DNA of 64,000 nt from Engelhardtia mirabilis (GTDB lineage: Bacteria > Planctomycetota > UBA1135 > GCA-002686595): the NCBI RefSeq assembly GCF_007748095.1, contig NZ_CP036287.1, positions 5,456,001 to 5,520,000 of the forward strand. The letters are read 5' to 3'. Shown piece by piece: positions 19,547-28,756 of the stretch (its first letter is position 1; every line of letters starts with the position of its first letter). The position numbers and the translations under genes were made by a program. Below the pieces are notes generated by a model. The model saw only the letters and a program-made list of their open reading frames with translations, was not told the origin of the DNA and did not search any database.

Positions 19547-20583
19547 ACACCAAGTCCGCCGCGATCCTGGGTGCCAGCGGCTACGCCGGGCGCGAGCTGC
19601 GCGCCTTGATCGAGGCCCACCCGGCCCTCGAGCTGGCCGCCGCCATGAGCGCGCGGCCGGGCCAGGCCCCGGAGCCGCCGGCCCTGCCGGTCGACCCCCC
19701 CATCGACGCCCTCGACCTCGACCGTTTGGACGGCGTCGACGTGGTCTTCCTCTGCACGCCCCATGGCACCTCGGCGCCCCTGGCCCTCGCCGCCCTGGAG
19801 CGCGGGGCCCGCGTGGTCGACCTCTCGGCGGACTTCCGCCTGCGCGACGCAGCCCAGTACGAGCGCGTCTACGGCCAGCCCCACACAGCGCCCGAACTCC
19901 TGGCCGAGGCCGTCTACGGCCTGACCGAGTTCGCGCGCGAGCGCGTCCCCGGCGCCCAGCTCGTGGCCAACCCCGGCTGCTACCCCACTTCGGCCCTGTT
20001 GGCCCTCAAGCCCCTGCTCGAGGCGGACCTGCTCGAGCCCGCGGCCCCGATGGTGGTCGACGCCAAGAGCGGACTGACCGGCGCCGGCCGCAGCGCCAGC
20101 GCGACGACGCACTTTGGCAACGTGCACGAGAACTTCCGCGCCTACGGCGTGGGCGTCCATCGGCACGGCCCCGAGATCTGCCAGGAGGCCGGCAACGATC
20201 GGGTCGTCTTCACCGCGCACCTGCTGCCAATCCTGCGCGGGATCCTGTCGACGATCTACCTCCAGCCGCGCGCGGGAGTCGGCGCGGGCGACATCGCGGC
20301 CGCCCTGTCGGCGCGCTATCGGGACGAGCCCTTCGTGACCGTCTACGAACGCGGCCTGCCCGAGCTGGACCGCGTCCAACGCACCAACCAGTGCCACCTG
20401 GGCGTCGCCGCCCACGGGCCGCTGGTCTGCGTGGTCAGCGCCATCGACAACCTGCTCAAGGGCGCCGCTGGGCAGGCCCTGCAGAACGCCAACCTGCTGC
20501 TCGGCTTGCCCGAGGGGACAGGACTGGGCCCGGCACACGGGCAACACACGGCGACCGCGGTCGCCCCGGGAGGCCTGCAATGA
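19543..20583 (+). CDS. argC: N-acetyl-gamma-glutamyl-phosphate reductase
   Basis: Third step of arginine synthesis: NADPH-dependent reduction of N-acetylglutamyl phosphate to the semialdehyde. 346 residues. The Rossmann N-terminus is AAILGASGYAGRELRALIEAHP; the catalytic block VANPGCYPTSALLALKPLL places the nucleophile at Cys146; HRHGPEI and DNLLKGAAGQALQNANLLLGLPEGTGL near the C-terminus are also typical. The AGRSAS/HFGNVHENFRAYGVGVHRH stretch matches the type 1 ArgC family. Translation is coupled on both sides by ATGA overlaps (argR and argB). Confidence 0.97.
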   Translation: MNTKSAAILGASGYAGRELRALIEAHPALELAAAMSARPGQAPEPPALPVDPPIDALDLDRLDGVDVVFLCTPHGTSAPLALAALERGARVVDLSADFRLRDAAQYERVYGQPHTAPELLAEAVYGLTEFARERVPGAQLVANPGCYPTSALLALKPLLEADLLEPAAPMVVDAKSGLTGAGRSASATTHFGNVHENFRAYGVGVHRHGPEICQEAGNDRVVFTAHLLPILRGILSTIYLQPRAGVGAGDIAAALSARYRDEPFVTVYERGLPELDRVQRTNQCHLGVAAHGPLVCVVSAIDNLLKGAAGQALQNANLLLGLPEGTGLGPAHGQHTATAVAPGGLQ

Positions 20584-21398
20584 GGATGCTCGTCAAGGTG
20601 GGCGGCGCGGTGCTCGACGAGCCCGACGCCCGCAGCTCCTTCGCGCGTTCGGTGGCCCAGGCCCTGGCGGCCGGGCACGAGCTCGTGATCGTCCACGGGG
20701 GCGGGCGCCAGCTCGGCCGCATGTGCGCGGACCTGGGCCTGGTCGAGCGCCGCTGGCGCGGCCTGCGAGTGACCGACGCGCGCACCGCCGAGGTGGCCCT
20801 GGCGATCCTCGGCGGCAGCGTGAACCGGATCCTGGTGCGCGCCCTCGAGGTGGCCGGGGTCAGTGCCGCGGGCCTCTCTGGCGCCGACGGCGCGCTCTTC
20901 GATGCCGAGCCCCTGCACTCCGACGAGGTCGACCTGGGCTACGTGGGTCAGGTCAGCGCGGTCAACTCGAAGCTGCTCGAGCACCTGCTCGCCGGCGGCT
21001 TCGTGCCGGTCGTCGCGACCGTCGGTCCGCACCAGGGCTCGGCGGGCGGCGACGAGCCCTTCCTGAATGTCAACGCCGACCACGCGGCCGGCGCCCTGGC
21101 GCGGGCGATCGACGCGGACGTGCTGCTGCTGCTCACGGACGTTCCCGCACTGCTCGACGGCAAGGGCCAACGGGTGGCCTGCGCGACCCTCGACCGCCTG
21201 GCCGAGCTCGACCGCGAGGGCACCATCGAAGGCGGCATGATCCCCAAGGTCGAGGGCGCCCTGGCGGCCCTGACCCCGCCCTCGCGCACCCTGGTCAAGA
21301 TCGCTCCCTGGGCCGGCGAGGACGCGATTCGCGGCGCGCTGCAGTCCAGCGTCGGCACGGTCTTGCTGTCCAACTCGGAGGTTGTCGGCCGTGGATGA
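20580..21398 (+). CDS. argB: Acetylglutamate kinase
   Basis: Phosphorylates N-acetylglutamate, usually the arginine-inhibited step in organisms with the ArgJ cycle. 272 residues of the amino-acid-kinase fold: MLVKVGGAVLDE, IVHGGGRQLGRM, GLSGADGALFDA, LNVNADHAAGALARAIDADVLLLLTDVPALLDG and the end IEGGMIPKVEGALAAL. The protein lacks the N-terminal helix that makes arginine-sensitive ArgB enzymes hexamers, so feedback inhibition is uncertain. Some sites are unusual, for example LVERRWRGLRVTDARTAEVA in place of the more common TRFVNGLRVTD. This is weakly reminiscent of LysZ/LysW-type kinases, but the operon context is arginine. The ATG start overlaps the argC stop. Confidence 0.93.
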   Translation: MRMLVKVGGAVLDEPDARSSFARSVAQALAAGHELVIVHGGGRQLGRMCADLGLVERRWRGLRVTDARTAEVALAILGGSVNRILVRALEVAGVSAAGLSGADGALFDAEPLHSDEVDLGYVGQVSAVNSKLLEHLLAGGFVPVVATVGPHQGSAGGDEPFLNVNADHAAGALARAIDADVLLLLTDVPALLDGKGQRVACATLDRLAELDREGTIEGGMIPKVEGALAALTPPSRTLVKIAPWAGEDAIRGALQSSVGTVLLSNSEVVGRG

Positions 21399-22584
21399 GC
21401 ACGTTCTTCGGACCTATCAGCGCGCCGAGCCGACCTTCACCCACGGCCGCGGCGCGCGGCTGGTGGACGGGCAGGGGCGCGAGTACATCGACCTGATGGG
21501 TGGCATCGCCGTGTCCGCCCTCGGCCACGCCCACCCGGCGCTGGTCGCGGCCCTCACCGACCAAATCGGGCGGGTGCTGCACACCTGCAACCTCTATCGC
21601 CACCCGTACACCGAGCAGGTGGCCGGGCTGCTCGCCAAGCACACGGGCCTGGAGGCGGCGTTCTTCTCGAACAGCGGCACCGAGGCCAACGAGTGCGCCC
21701 TGAAGGCCGCGCGGGCCCACCACCACCGCTTGGCGCAAGCGGCGGGAACGGCCCCGCGCACAGCCTTCCTGGCCTTGGAAGGCAGCTTCCACGGGCGGAC
21801 CCTCGGCGCCCTCTCGGTGACCTGGACCGAGCGCTACCGGGCGCCGTTCGAACCCCTGATCCCGGGCTGCCACTTCGTGCCGGCCGGTGACGTCGACGCC
21901 TTGCAAGCGGCCCTCGAGCGCTTGCAGCCGGCGGCGCTGATCCTGGAGCCGATCCAGGGCGAGAGCGGCCTGCGGCCCCTGCCGGACGCGTACCTGCGGC
22001 GCGCGCGCGAGCTCTGCACGGCGACCGGAACGATCCTGATCCACGACGAGGTGCAGAGCGGCTGCGGGCGCACGGGCAGCTTCCTCGCGGCCCAGTCCGC
22101 GGGCGTCACGCCGGACATCGTGACCCTGGCCAAGCCCCTGGGCGCCGGCCTGCCGATCGGCGCGACGGTCGTGGCCGAGCACCTGGCCTGTTCCCTGGTC
22201 CCCGGCGACCACGGCTCGACCTTCGGCGGCGGGCCCCTGGCCCTGCGCGCCGCCCTGACCTTCCTGGAGCTGTGGGACGCGGGCGAGCTCGCCGCCGACG
22301 TCGCGGCCCGCGGCGCCGAACTGACGGCCGGCCTCGACCGCCTGGTCGCGCGCTTCGACCACGTCATCGAGCGGCGCGGCCGCGGCCTGATGCAAGGCCT
22401 GCGAATGGCCACGCCCGCGGGCGAGCTGAGCGCCCTCCTGCACCAGCGCGGCGTGCTGACCTGCACCGCCGGGGACAACGTGCTGCGCCTGTTGCCGCCC
22501 TACGTGATCGCGCCGACCGACCTCTCACTCGGCCTCGAGACCCTCGAAGCCTGCCTCACCGAGACGCAAACATGCCTGACCTGA
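21391..22584 (+). CDS. argD: Acetylornithine aminotransferase
   Basis: PLP enzyme converting N-acetylglutamate semialdehyde to N-acetylornithine with glutamate. About 397 residues of class III aminotransferase fold: YIDLMGGIAVSALGHAHP, FFSNSGTEANECALKAAR, LEPIQGESGL, IHDEVQSGCGRTG and TLAKPLGAGLPIGA with the PLP Lys (about residue 248), then HGSTFGGGPLALRAAL. I prefer GTG 21391, which overlaps the argB stop by 8 nt; TTG 21382 in the same frame is possible. It overlaps argF by 13 nt, so it is tightly embedded in the operon. Confidence 0.95.
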   Translation: MDEHVLRTYQRAEPTFTHGRGARLVDGQGREYIDLMGGIAVSALGHAHPALVAALTDQIGRVLHTCNLYRHPYTEQVAGLLAKHTGLEAAFFSNSGTEANECALKAARAHHHRLAQAAGTAPRTAFLALEGSFHGRTLGALSVTWTERYRAPFEPLIPGCHFVPAGDVDALQAALERLQPAALILEPIQGESGLRPLPDAYLRRARELCTATGTILIHDEVQSGCGRTGSFLAAQSAGVTPDIVTLAKPLGAGLPIGATVVAEHLACSLVPGDHGSTFGGGPLALRAALTFLELWDAGELAADVAARGAELTAGLDRLVARFDHVIERRGRGLMQGLRMATPAGELSALLHQRGVLTCTAGDNVLRLLPPYVIAPTDLSLGLETLEACLTETQTCLT

Positions 22585-23552
22585 CTACGGCGACCCCGAC
22601 TACGGCGACCCTCCCCACCGGAGACCTGATCTCCACCGCTCCGCTAGGCCCCGGCGACGTGGCCCGCATCTTCGACGTGGCCGCGCAGCTCAAGGCCGAC
22701 CGCACCGGCTTCGGACACGTGCTGGCCGGAAAGAAGCTCGGCATGTTGTTCGAGAAGGAGAGCCTGCGCACGCGCTTCACCTTCGACATCGGCATGCAGG
22801 AGCTGGGCGGCAGCGCCGTCTTCCTGGACCACCGCCACGCGCGGCTGGGCTCGCGCGAGGCCATCAGCGACCTGGGTCGCAACCTCGAGCGTTGGGTCGA
22901 CGGCGCCGTGCTGCGGGTCTACAAGCACCGCCACGTGGAGGAGTTCGCCGAGGCCTGCTCGGCGCCGGTGATCAACGGTCTGTCGGACCTCCTGCACCCG
23001 TGCCAGGCGCTGTCGGACTTCTTCACCCTGCGTGAACACTGGGGCACCCTCGCCGGTCGCAAGCTGGCCTACGTGGGCGACGGCAACAACACCTGCCACT
23101 CCCTGCTGCAGACCGGCGCGCGCCTGGGCGTGCACGTGACCGTGTGCTCGCCCGAGGGCTTCGAGCCCAACTCGCGGATCCTGAACGACGCCATGATCGC
23201 CGCCCGCGAGACCGGCGCCGAGATCCGCATCGTCGAGAACGCCCACGAGGGCGTGGCCGGGGCCGACGCGGTCTACACCGACGTGTGGGCCTCCATGGGC
23301 CAGGAGGACGAGATCGAGGAGCGCGCGGCGATCTTCAGCGCCTACCGCGTGGATCCGGAGATGATGGAGCGCGCGGCGCCCGACGCCCTGTTCATGCACT
23401 GCCTGCCCGCCCACCGGGGTGCCGAGGTGACCGCGGAGGTGATCGACGGACCGCGCTCGATCGTGTTCGACATCGCCGAGAACCGCCTGCACGTGCAGAA
23501 GGCGATCATGGCCATGCTGATGGCGCCCGACGCCGTCGCCGCCCTGGGCTGA
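22572..23552 (+). CDS. argF: Ornithine carbamoyltransferase
   Basis: Makes citrulline from ornithine and carbamoyl phosphate. 326 residues. Carbamoyl-phosphate site FEKESLRTRFTFDIGMQELGG (the common SxRTR variant), HPCQALSDFFTLREH, GDGNNTCHSLL, VYTDVWASMGQEDE and MHCLPAHRGAEVTAEV with the catalytic Cys. The DVWASMGQE block is the standard OTCase version of the ornithine loop, and no acetylornithine transcarbamylase signature stands out, so ordinary OTCase is the best call. The N-terminal 20 residues are Thr-rich (TTATPTTATLPTGD), unlike the rest of the operon. ATG 22572 overlaps the argD end. Carbamoyl phosphate synthetase genes are not in this window. Confidence 0.95.
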   Translation: MPDLTTATPTTATLPTGDLISTAPLGPGDVARIFDVAAQLKADRTGFGHVLAGKKLGMLFEKESLRTRFTFDIGMQELGGSAVFLDHRHARLGSREAISDLGRNLERWVDGAVLRVYKHRHVEEFAEACSAPVINGLSDLLHPCQALSDFFTLREHWGTLAGRKLAYVGDGNNTCHSLLQTGARLGVHVTVCSPEGFEPNSRILNDAMIAARETGAEIRIVENAHEGVAGADAVYTDVWASMGQEDEIEERAAIFSAYRVDPEMMERAAPDALFMHCLPAHRGAEVTAEVIDGPRSIVFDIAENRLHVQKAIMAMLMAPDAVAALG

Positions 23553-23594
23553 GCGCCCCCCCCACCGACACTGCCCCTCTCGAAGACGACCCCC

Positions 23595-24818
<1,224 letters not shown>

Positions 24819-24820
24819 GC

Positions 24821-26290
24821 ATGGACATCGGCATCGAATCCGGCGAGGGCCTGGCCGGCAGCCAAGTGGGCCTGTGGGGCGGGCGCTTCGCCAGCGGCCA
24901 GGACCCGCGTTTCCTGGCCTTCCAGGAGAGCCTCTCGATCGATCGGCGGCTGATCTTCGAAGACCTCGAGGTCAGTCGGGTCTGGGCCCGGGCGCTCGTG
25001 CCCGCGGGCGTGCTGGACGAGAACGAGGCCGAGAAGTTGGTCGCGGGCCTGGACGCCATCGAGCGCGAGGTGCGCGCCGATCCCCAGGTGCTGCTGCGCT
25101 CGGCCGCCGAGGACGTCCACTCCTTCGTCGAGGCGCGCCTGAACGCGGCCCTGGGCGATCTGGGGCGCCGGCTGCATACCGGACGCTCGCGCAACGATCA
25201 GGTCGCCACCGGCGTGCGGATGCACCTGCGCCGGGTCAGCGCCGGCCTGCAGGCGCGCCTGGGCGCCCTGCAGTTGGCCCTGGCGGAGTTGGCCGAGGGC
25301 ACGAGCGACCTGGCCCTGCCCGGCTACACCCACATGCAGCGCGCCCAGCCGATCACGGCCGGCCACCACAGCCTGGCCTACGTGGAGATGTTCGAGCGCG
25401 ACGCCCAGCGCCTGGGCGACGCCGCCGCGCGCATGGACCGCTGCCCCCTGGGCTGCGGCGCCCTCGCCGGCACGGCGTTCGAGATCGACCGCGAGGCCGT
25501 GGCCCGCGACCTGGGCTTCGGCGGAGGACCCTGTCGCAACAGCATCGACGCCGTCAGCGACCGCGACCACCTGTGCGAGCTGGTCTTCGCCGCCAGTCTG
25601 ATCTCGGTACACCTCTCGCGCCTGGCCGAGGACTGGATCTTCTTCGCCACCAACGAAGCGGGCTTCCTCGAGCTCGACGACGCCGTGTGCACGGGCTCGA
25701 GCCTGATGCCGCAGAAGAAGAACCCGGACGCGTTGGAGTTGATCCGCGGTAAGTGCGGGCACGTGACCGGCGCGCTGCAGGCCCTGTTGACGATGCTGAA
25801 GGGCACGCCCCTGGCCTACAACCGCGACCTGCAGGAGGACAAGCGCGCCCTGTTCCTGGCCCTGGACGAGACCGCGGCCTGCCTCGAAGTGGCCGAGCTG
25901 TGCGTGCGCGGCGCCCGCTACGACGCCGAGCGCTGCCGTTCCGCCGCCACGACCGGCTACCTGAACGCGACCGACCTGGCCGACCTGCTGGTACGGGCGG
26001 GCGTGCCCTTCCGCACGGCCCACGAGCGCGCTGGCGTCGCGGTGCGTCGCGCGCTCGAGCTCGGCGTCGAACTCGAGGACCTGCCCGCGGCCCTGCGAAC
26101 CCAGCTCCTGCCCGAGTTGGGCGAGGACCTGTCCGAAGCCCTCTCGATCGACGCCGTGCTCGCGCGGCGCTCCGTCGTCGGTGGCACCGCACCCGTGCGC
26201 GTGCACGCCGAGGCCGAGCGTTGGAAGACCGAGCTCGGAACGCGACTGCCCCAAGACCCGTCCCCCACCACCACCTCCGACCGAGCCTGA
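24821..26290 (+). CDS. argH: Argininosuccinate lyase
   Basis: Last step of arginine synthesis, releasing fumarate and arginine. 489 residues of the fumarase/aspartase superfamily. Signatures are WGGRF, EDVHSFVEARL, HTGRSRNDQVATG, GYTHMQRAQP and the catalytic-serine loop GSSLMPQKKNPDALELIRGKCG. ATG 24821 is 2 bp after the argG stop; a GTG at 24815 in the same frame would overlap it as GTGA and is equally possible. The last 20 residues are a Pro/Thr-rich tail outside the fold. Confidence 0.97.
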   Translation: MDIGIESGEGLAGSQVGLWGGRFASGQDPRFLAFQESLSIDRRLIFEDLEVSRVWARALVPAGVLDENEAEKLVAGLDAIEREVRADPQVLLRSAAEDVHSFVEARLNAALGDLGRRLHTGRSRNDQVATGVRMHLRRVSAGLQARLGALQLALAELAEGTSDLALPGYTHMQRAQPITAGHHSLAYVEMFERDAQRLGDAAARMDRCPLGCGALAGTAFEIDREAVARDLGFGGGPCRNSIDAVSDRDHLCELVFAASLISVHLSRLAEDWIFFATNEAGFLELDDAVCTGSSLMPQKKNPDALELIRGKCGHVTGALQALLTMLKGTPLAYNRDLQEDKRALFLALDETAACLEVAELCVRGARYDAERCRSAATTGYLNATDLADLLVRAGVPFRTAHERAGVAVRRALELGVELEDLPAALRTQLLPELGEDLSEALSIDAVLARRSVVGGTAPVRVHAEAERWKTELGTRLPQDPSPTTTSDRA

Positions 26291-26292
26291 CC

Positions 26293-27474
26293 ATGCCGAT
26301 GCCCAACGAAGACGATCTGCCGAGCGGCTTGCGCGCCGCCGCGGTCCAGTGCGGGATCCGCGCGCGCAAGAACTGCCTGGACCTGGGACTGCTGGTGACG
26401 GACGAGGCCCGGCCGGCGGCAGCGATCTACACCAAGAGCCTGCTGCTGGGTGCACACGTGAGCGTCTGTCGCGACCACCTGAGCCGCTCCGGCGGCCTCG
26501 TGCGCGCGGTGCTGGTCAACAGCGGCAACGCCAACTGCTCCACGGGCACGGCCGGGATCGAGGACAACCGTCGGGTGTGCGCGGCCCTGGCCGAGCTGAT
26601 CGGCTGCCCGCCCGAGCAGGTGCTGTTCCTTTCGACCGGCGTGATCGGCGAGCGGCTGCCCGTGGACCGCGTGATGGATGCCCTGCCCCTTCTGACCTCG
26701 GCGGACGCCCAACACGGCGGCCACGCCTTCGCCCAGTCGATCCTGACCACCGACCTGGTGCCCAAGATCGTGCGCCGCGAGCTGCCCGGCGGCAGCCAAG
26801 TGGTCGGCATCGCCAAGGGCTCGGGGATGATCCATCCGAACATGGCGACCATGTTCGGGTTCCTCTTGACCGACGCGCCCCTGGGCAACGAACCCCTGAA
26901 GCTCCTGCGTCAGGTCAACGACCGCAGCTTCCAGCGCCTGACCGTCGACGGCGACACCTCGCCCAACGACACCGTCCTTCTGTGGAGCACCGCCGCCGAC
27001 CAGGGCGCGCCCCGCGACCCGCAGCTGGCGGTCGTGCTCGAGGACGTGGCCGAGCGCCTGGCGCGCAAGATCGCGGTGGACGGCGAGGGCGCCACGCGCC
27101 TGGTGACCGTGCGCGTGATGGGCGCGCCGGACGAGGAGGCGGCCGTGGTGGTCGGGCGAACCATCGCGACCAGCCCCCTGACCAAGACCGCCGTGCACGG
27201 GCGCGACCCCAATTGGGGCCGCATCCTGGCCGCCGCCGCGCGCTCGGGGGTCGCCTTCGACCCGGCCCAGGCCCGCGTCACGATCGGGCGCGCCGAGGTC
27301 TACGCCAAGGGTCGGCCCCAGCCCGAGAACGAGGGCGAGGCCCACCGCCACATGCTCGAGGACAAGGAGATCCTGCTGGCCATCGATCTGGCGGCCGGGC
27401 CCGCCGAGGCCGACGTCTGGACCTGTGACCTGTCCGCGGACTACGTCCGGATCAACGCCGACTATCGCACTTGA
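26293..27474 (+). CDS. argJ: Glutamate N-acetyltransferase / ornithine acetyltransferase
   Basis: Recycles the acetyl group from acetylornithine to glutamate; many members also make the first acetylglutamate from acetyl-CoA. 393 residues. The autocleavage and catalytic site is KGSGMIHPNMATMFGF with the nucleophile Thr186; NSGNANCSTG, LFLSTGVIGERLP, VDGDTSPNDTVLLWS and VHGRDPNWGRILAAAARSG are further family blocks. With argJ present and no argA or argE in the operon, arginine is probably made through the cyclic route. ATG 26293 is 2 bp after argH. A strong hairpin follows 7 bp after the stop. Confidence 0.96.
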   Translation: MPMPNEDDLPSGLRAAAVQCGIRARKNCLDLGLLVTDEARPAAAIYTKSLLLGAHVSVCRDHLSRSGGLVRAVLVNSGNANCSTGTAGIEDNRRVCAALAELIGCPPEQVLFLSTGVIGERLPVDRVMDALPLLTSADAQHGGHAFAQSILTTDLVPKIVRRELPGGSQVVGIAKGSGMIHPNMATMFGFLLTDAPLGNEPLKLLRQVNDRSFQRLTVDGDTSPNDTVLLWSTAADQGAPRDPQLAVVLEDVAERLARKIAVDGEGATRLVTVRVMGAPDEEAAVVVGRTIATSPLTKTAVHGRDPNWGRILAAAARSGVAFDPAQARVTIGRAEVYAKGRPQPENEGEAHRHMLEDKEILLAIDLAAGPAEADVWTCDLSADYVRINADYRT

Positions 27475-27481
27475 GGTCGGA

Positions 27482-27514
27482 CTCGAGGAGCGCGCCCGGG
27501 GCGCGCTCCTCGAG
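27482..27514 (+). terminator. Terminator hairpin at the end of the arg operon
   Basis: Perfect 15-bp stem (27482-27496 with 27500-27514) and a 3-nt loop, beginning 7 bp after the argJ stop. No T-run follows. It separates the arg operon from the next lipoprotein gene. Confidence 0.75.
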
Positions 27515-27590
27515 GGCTGCGCCCCGGGGACGCGCGCCAGATCGGCGCCAGAGGCGCCAAGATCGGCGGGCGGGGCGGCGTTGTGCCTGC

Positions 27591-27595
27591 GGAGG
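27591..27595 (+). promoter_or_regulatory. Ribosome binding site GGAGG of the serpin-like gene
   Basis: GGAGG lies 9 nt before ATG 27605. It is one of the few clear Shine-Dalgarno sites in this window and decides the start among several in-frame options (27425, 27605, 27620). Confidence 0.7.
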
Positions 27596-27604
27596 ATTCC
27601 CACG

Positions 27605-28756
27605 ATGCCGCTCGAAGCCATGTCCACCGCCCGCTTACGTCGATCCGAAATCCGCGCCGTGCGGATCTGCGCCCTCCTGCTGGTCGGAGTGGTTCCGCTC
27701 ACGGGCTGCCGCTCCCACGGGGCCGAGCCGGCCCAGCTCGAAGCCCAAGCTAGCTCCCTGGCCTTCAGTGAGTTCGTGGTCGGGCCGGAGGTGCCCCTCG
27801 ATCCGGCTCGCAACACGCTCTGGTCGGGCTCGATCAAGCTCGCGTGGGACGCCCTGGGCGACGAGTTGGGGAGGCCGCTCCAGGTCGTGGGCTCTGCCCC
27901 CTGGGCAGCGATCCTGGCGACGACCGAGTTCGACGCCGGCGACGTGGATCCGGACAGCGTGGTGGTACTGGCCGGACGGGCGGGGCCGTCCCTGGGCAGC
28001 GCGGTGACGCGCGCCCTGGCCGAGCGCGGCAGTCCGCCCGACCCCGAGTTCGACCAGGCCCTGGCCGACGCGCCCGCCGGGGCCCTGTTCGCCTACGCCG
28101 AGATCGCCAAGACCCTGGCCTTCGAGACGCGCTTCGACGACCTGGCCTCGGCGCCGCTGCCCTTCCAGGGTGCCGCCGAGGAGCAGCCGACCCTGGTCGA
28201 CGCCTTCGGCATCGGCTCCTTCGACTGGCAGGACGCCAACCACAAGCGGCTGCACGAGATCCTGCGCTACCACGAGTCGCCCGATCGCGCCGAGTTCTGC
28301 GTGGTGCTCGAACCGAAGTCTGCGCGCGACCGGATCGTGCTCGCGCGCGTCGCGCCGGGCGCGACCCTGGGCGCGACTTGGGAGCGGGCCTGGGCCCTGA
28401 TCGAGGGCAACCCGACGCACTCGCTCTCCGCCGGCGACCGCTTCGCCGCGCCGGAGATCGACTTCGATCTGAGCCACCGCTTCCGCGAGCTCGAGGGCCT
28501 GCCCTTGCTCTCGCCCGACGGCTCCCAGACCCCGCTGACCAACGTGCAACAGCGCCTGCGGCTCAAGCTCGACGAGGCCGGCATGGTGTTGCGTAGCCGC
28601 GCCTTCATGGGCGTCGGCTCGGCGGCGATCATCCAGCCCCGCGAGCTGGTCTTCGACCGGCCCTTCCTACTGGCCGCCTACGAGGAGGGCGCGGATGCGC
28701 CGTACCTCTTGGCCTGGATCGCTCACCCCGAGTTGCTGCTGCCGGCCGCGCCGTAG
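27605..28756 (+). CDS. Lipoprotein with serpin-like C-terminal half
   Basis: 383-residue predicted lipoprotein: basic N-terminus, then ICALLLVGVVPLTGC with the lipid Cys at residue 35. The C-terminal half reads like a divergent serpin: FAAPEIDFDLSHRFRELEG (compare the serpin P-K-F strand), then NVQQRLRLKLDEAGMVLRSR at the hinge position, and VFDRPFLLAAYEEG ... LLAWIAHPELL at the position of the serpin C-terminal DxPFLF..iLF.Grv..P. The hinge has EAGMVLRSR instead of the small residues (EEGTEAAAA) that inhibitory serpins need, so protease inhibition is doubtful. The N-terminal half is not clearly serpin-like to me. Its 3' end overlaps the convergent gene by 34 bp. Function unknown. Confidence 0.6.
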   Translation: MPLEAMSTARLRRSEIRAVRICALLLVGVVPLTGCRSHGAEPAQLEAQASSLAFSEFVVGPEVPLDPARNTLWSGSIKLAWDALGDELGRPLQVVGSAPWAAILATTEFDAGDVDPDSVVVLAGRAGPSLGSAVTRALAERGSPPDPEFDQALADAPAGALFAYAEIAKTLAFETRFDDLASAPLPFQGAAEEQPTLVDAFGIGSFDWQDANHKRLHEILRYHESPDRAEFCVVLEPKSARDRIVLARVAPGATLGATWERAWALIEGNPTHSLSAGDRFAAPEIDFDLSHRFRELEGLPLLSPDGSQTPLTNVQQRLRLKLDEAGMVLRSRAFMGVGSAAIIQPRELVFDRPFLLAAYEEGADAPYLLAWIAHPELLLPAAP

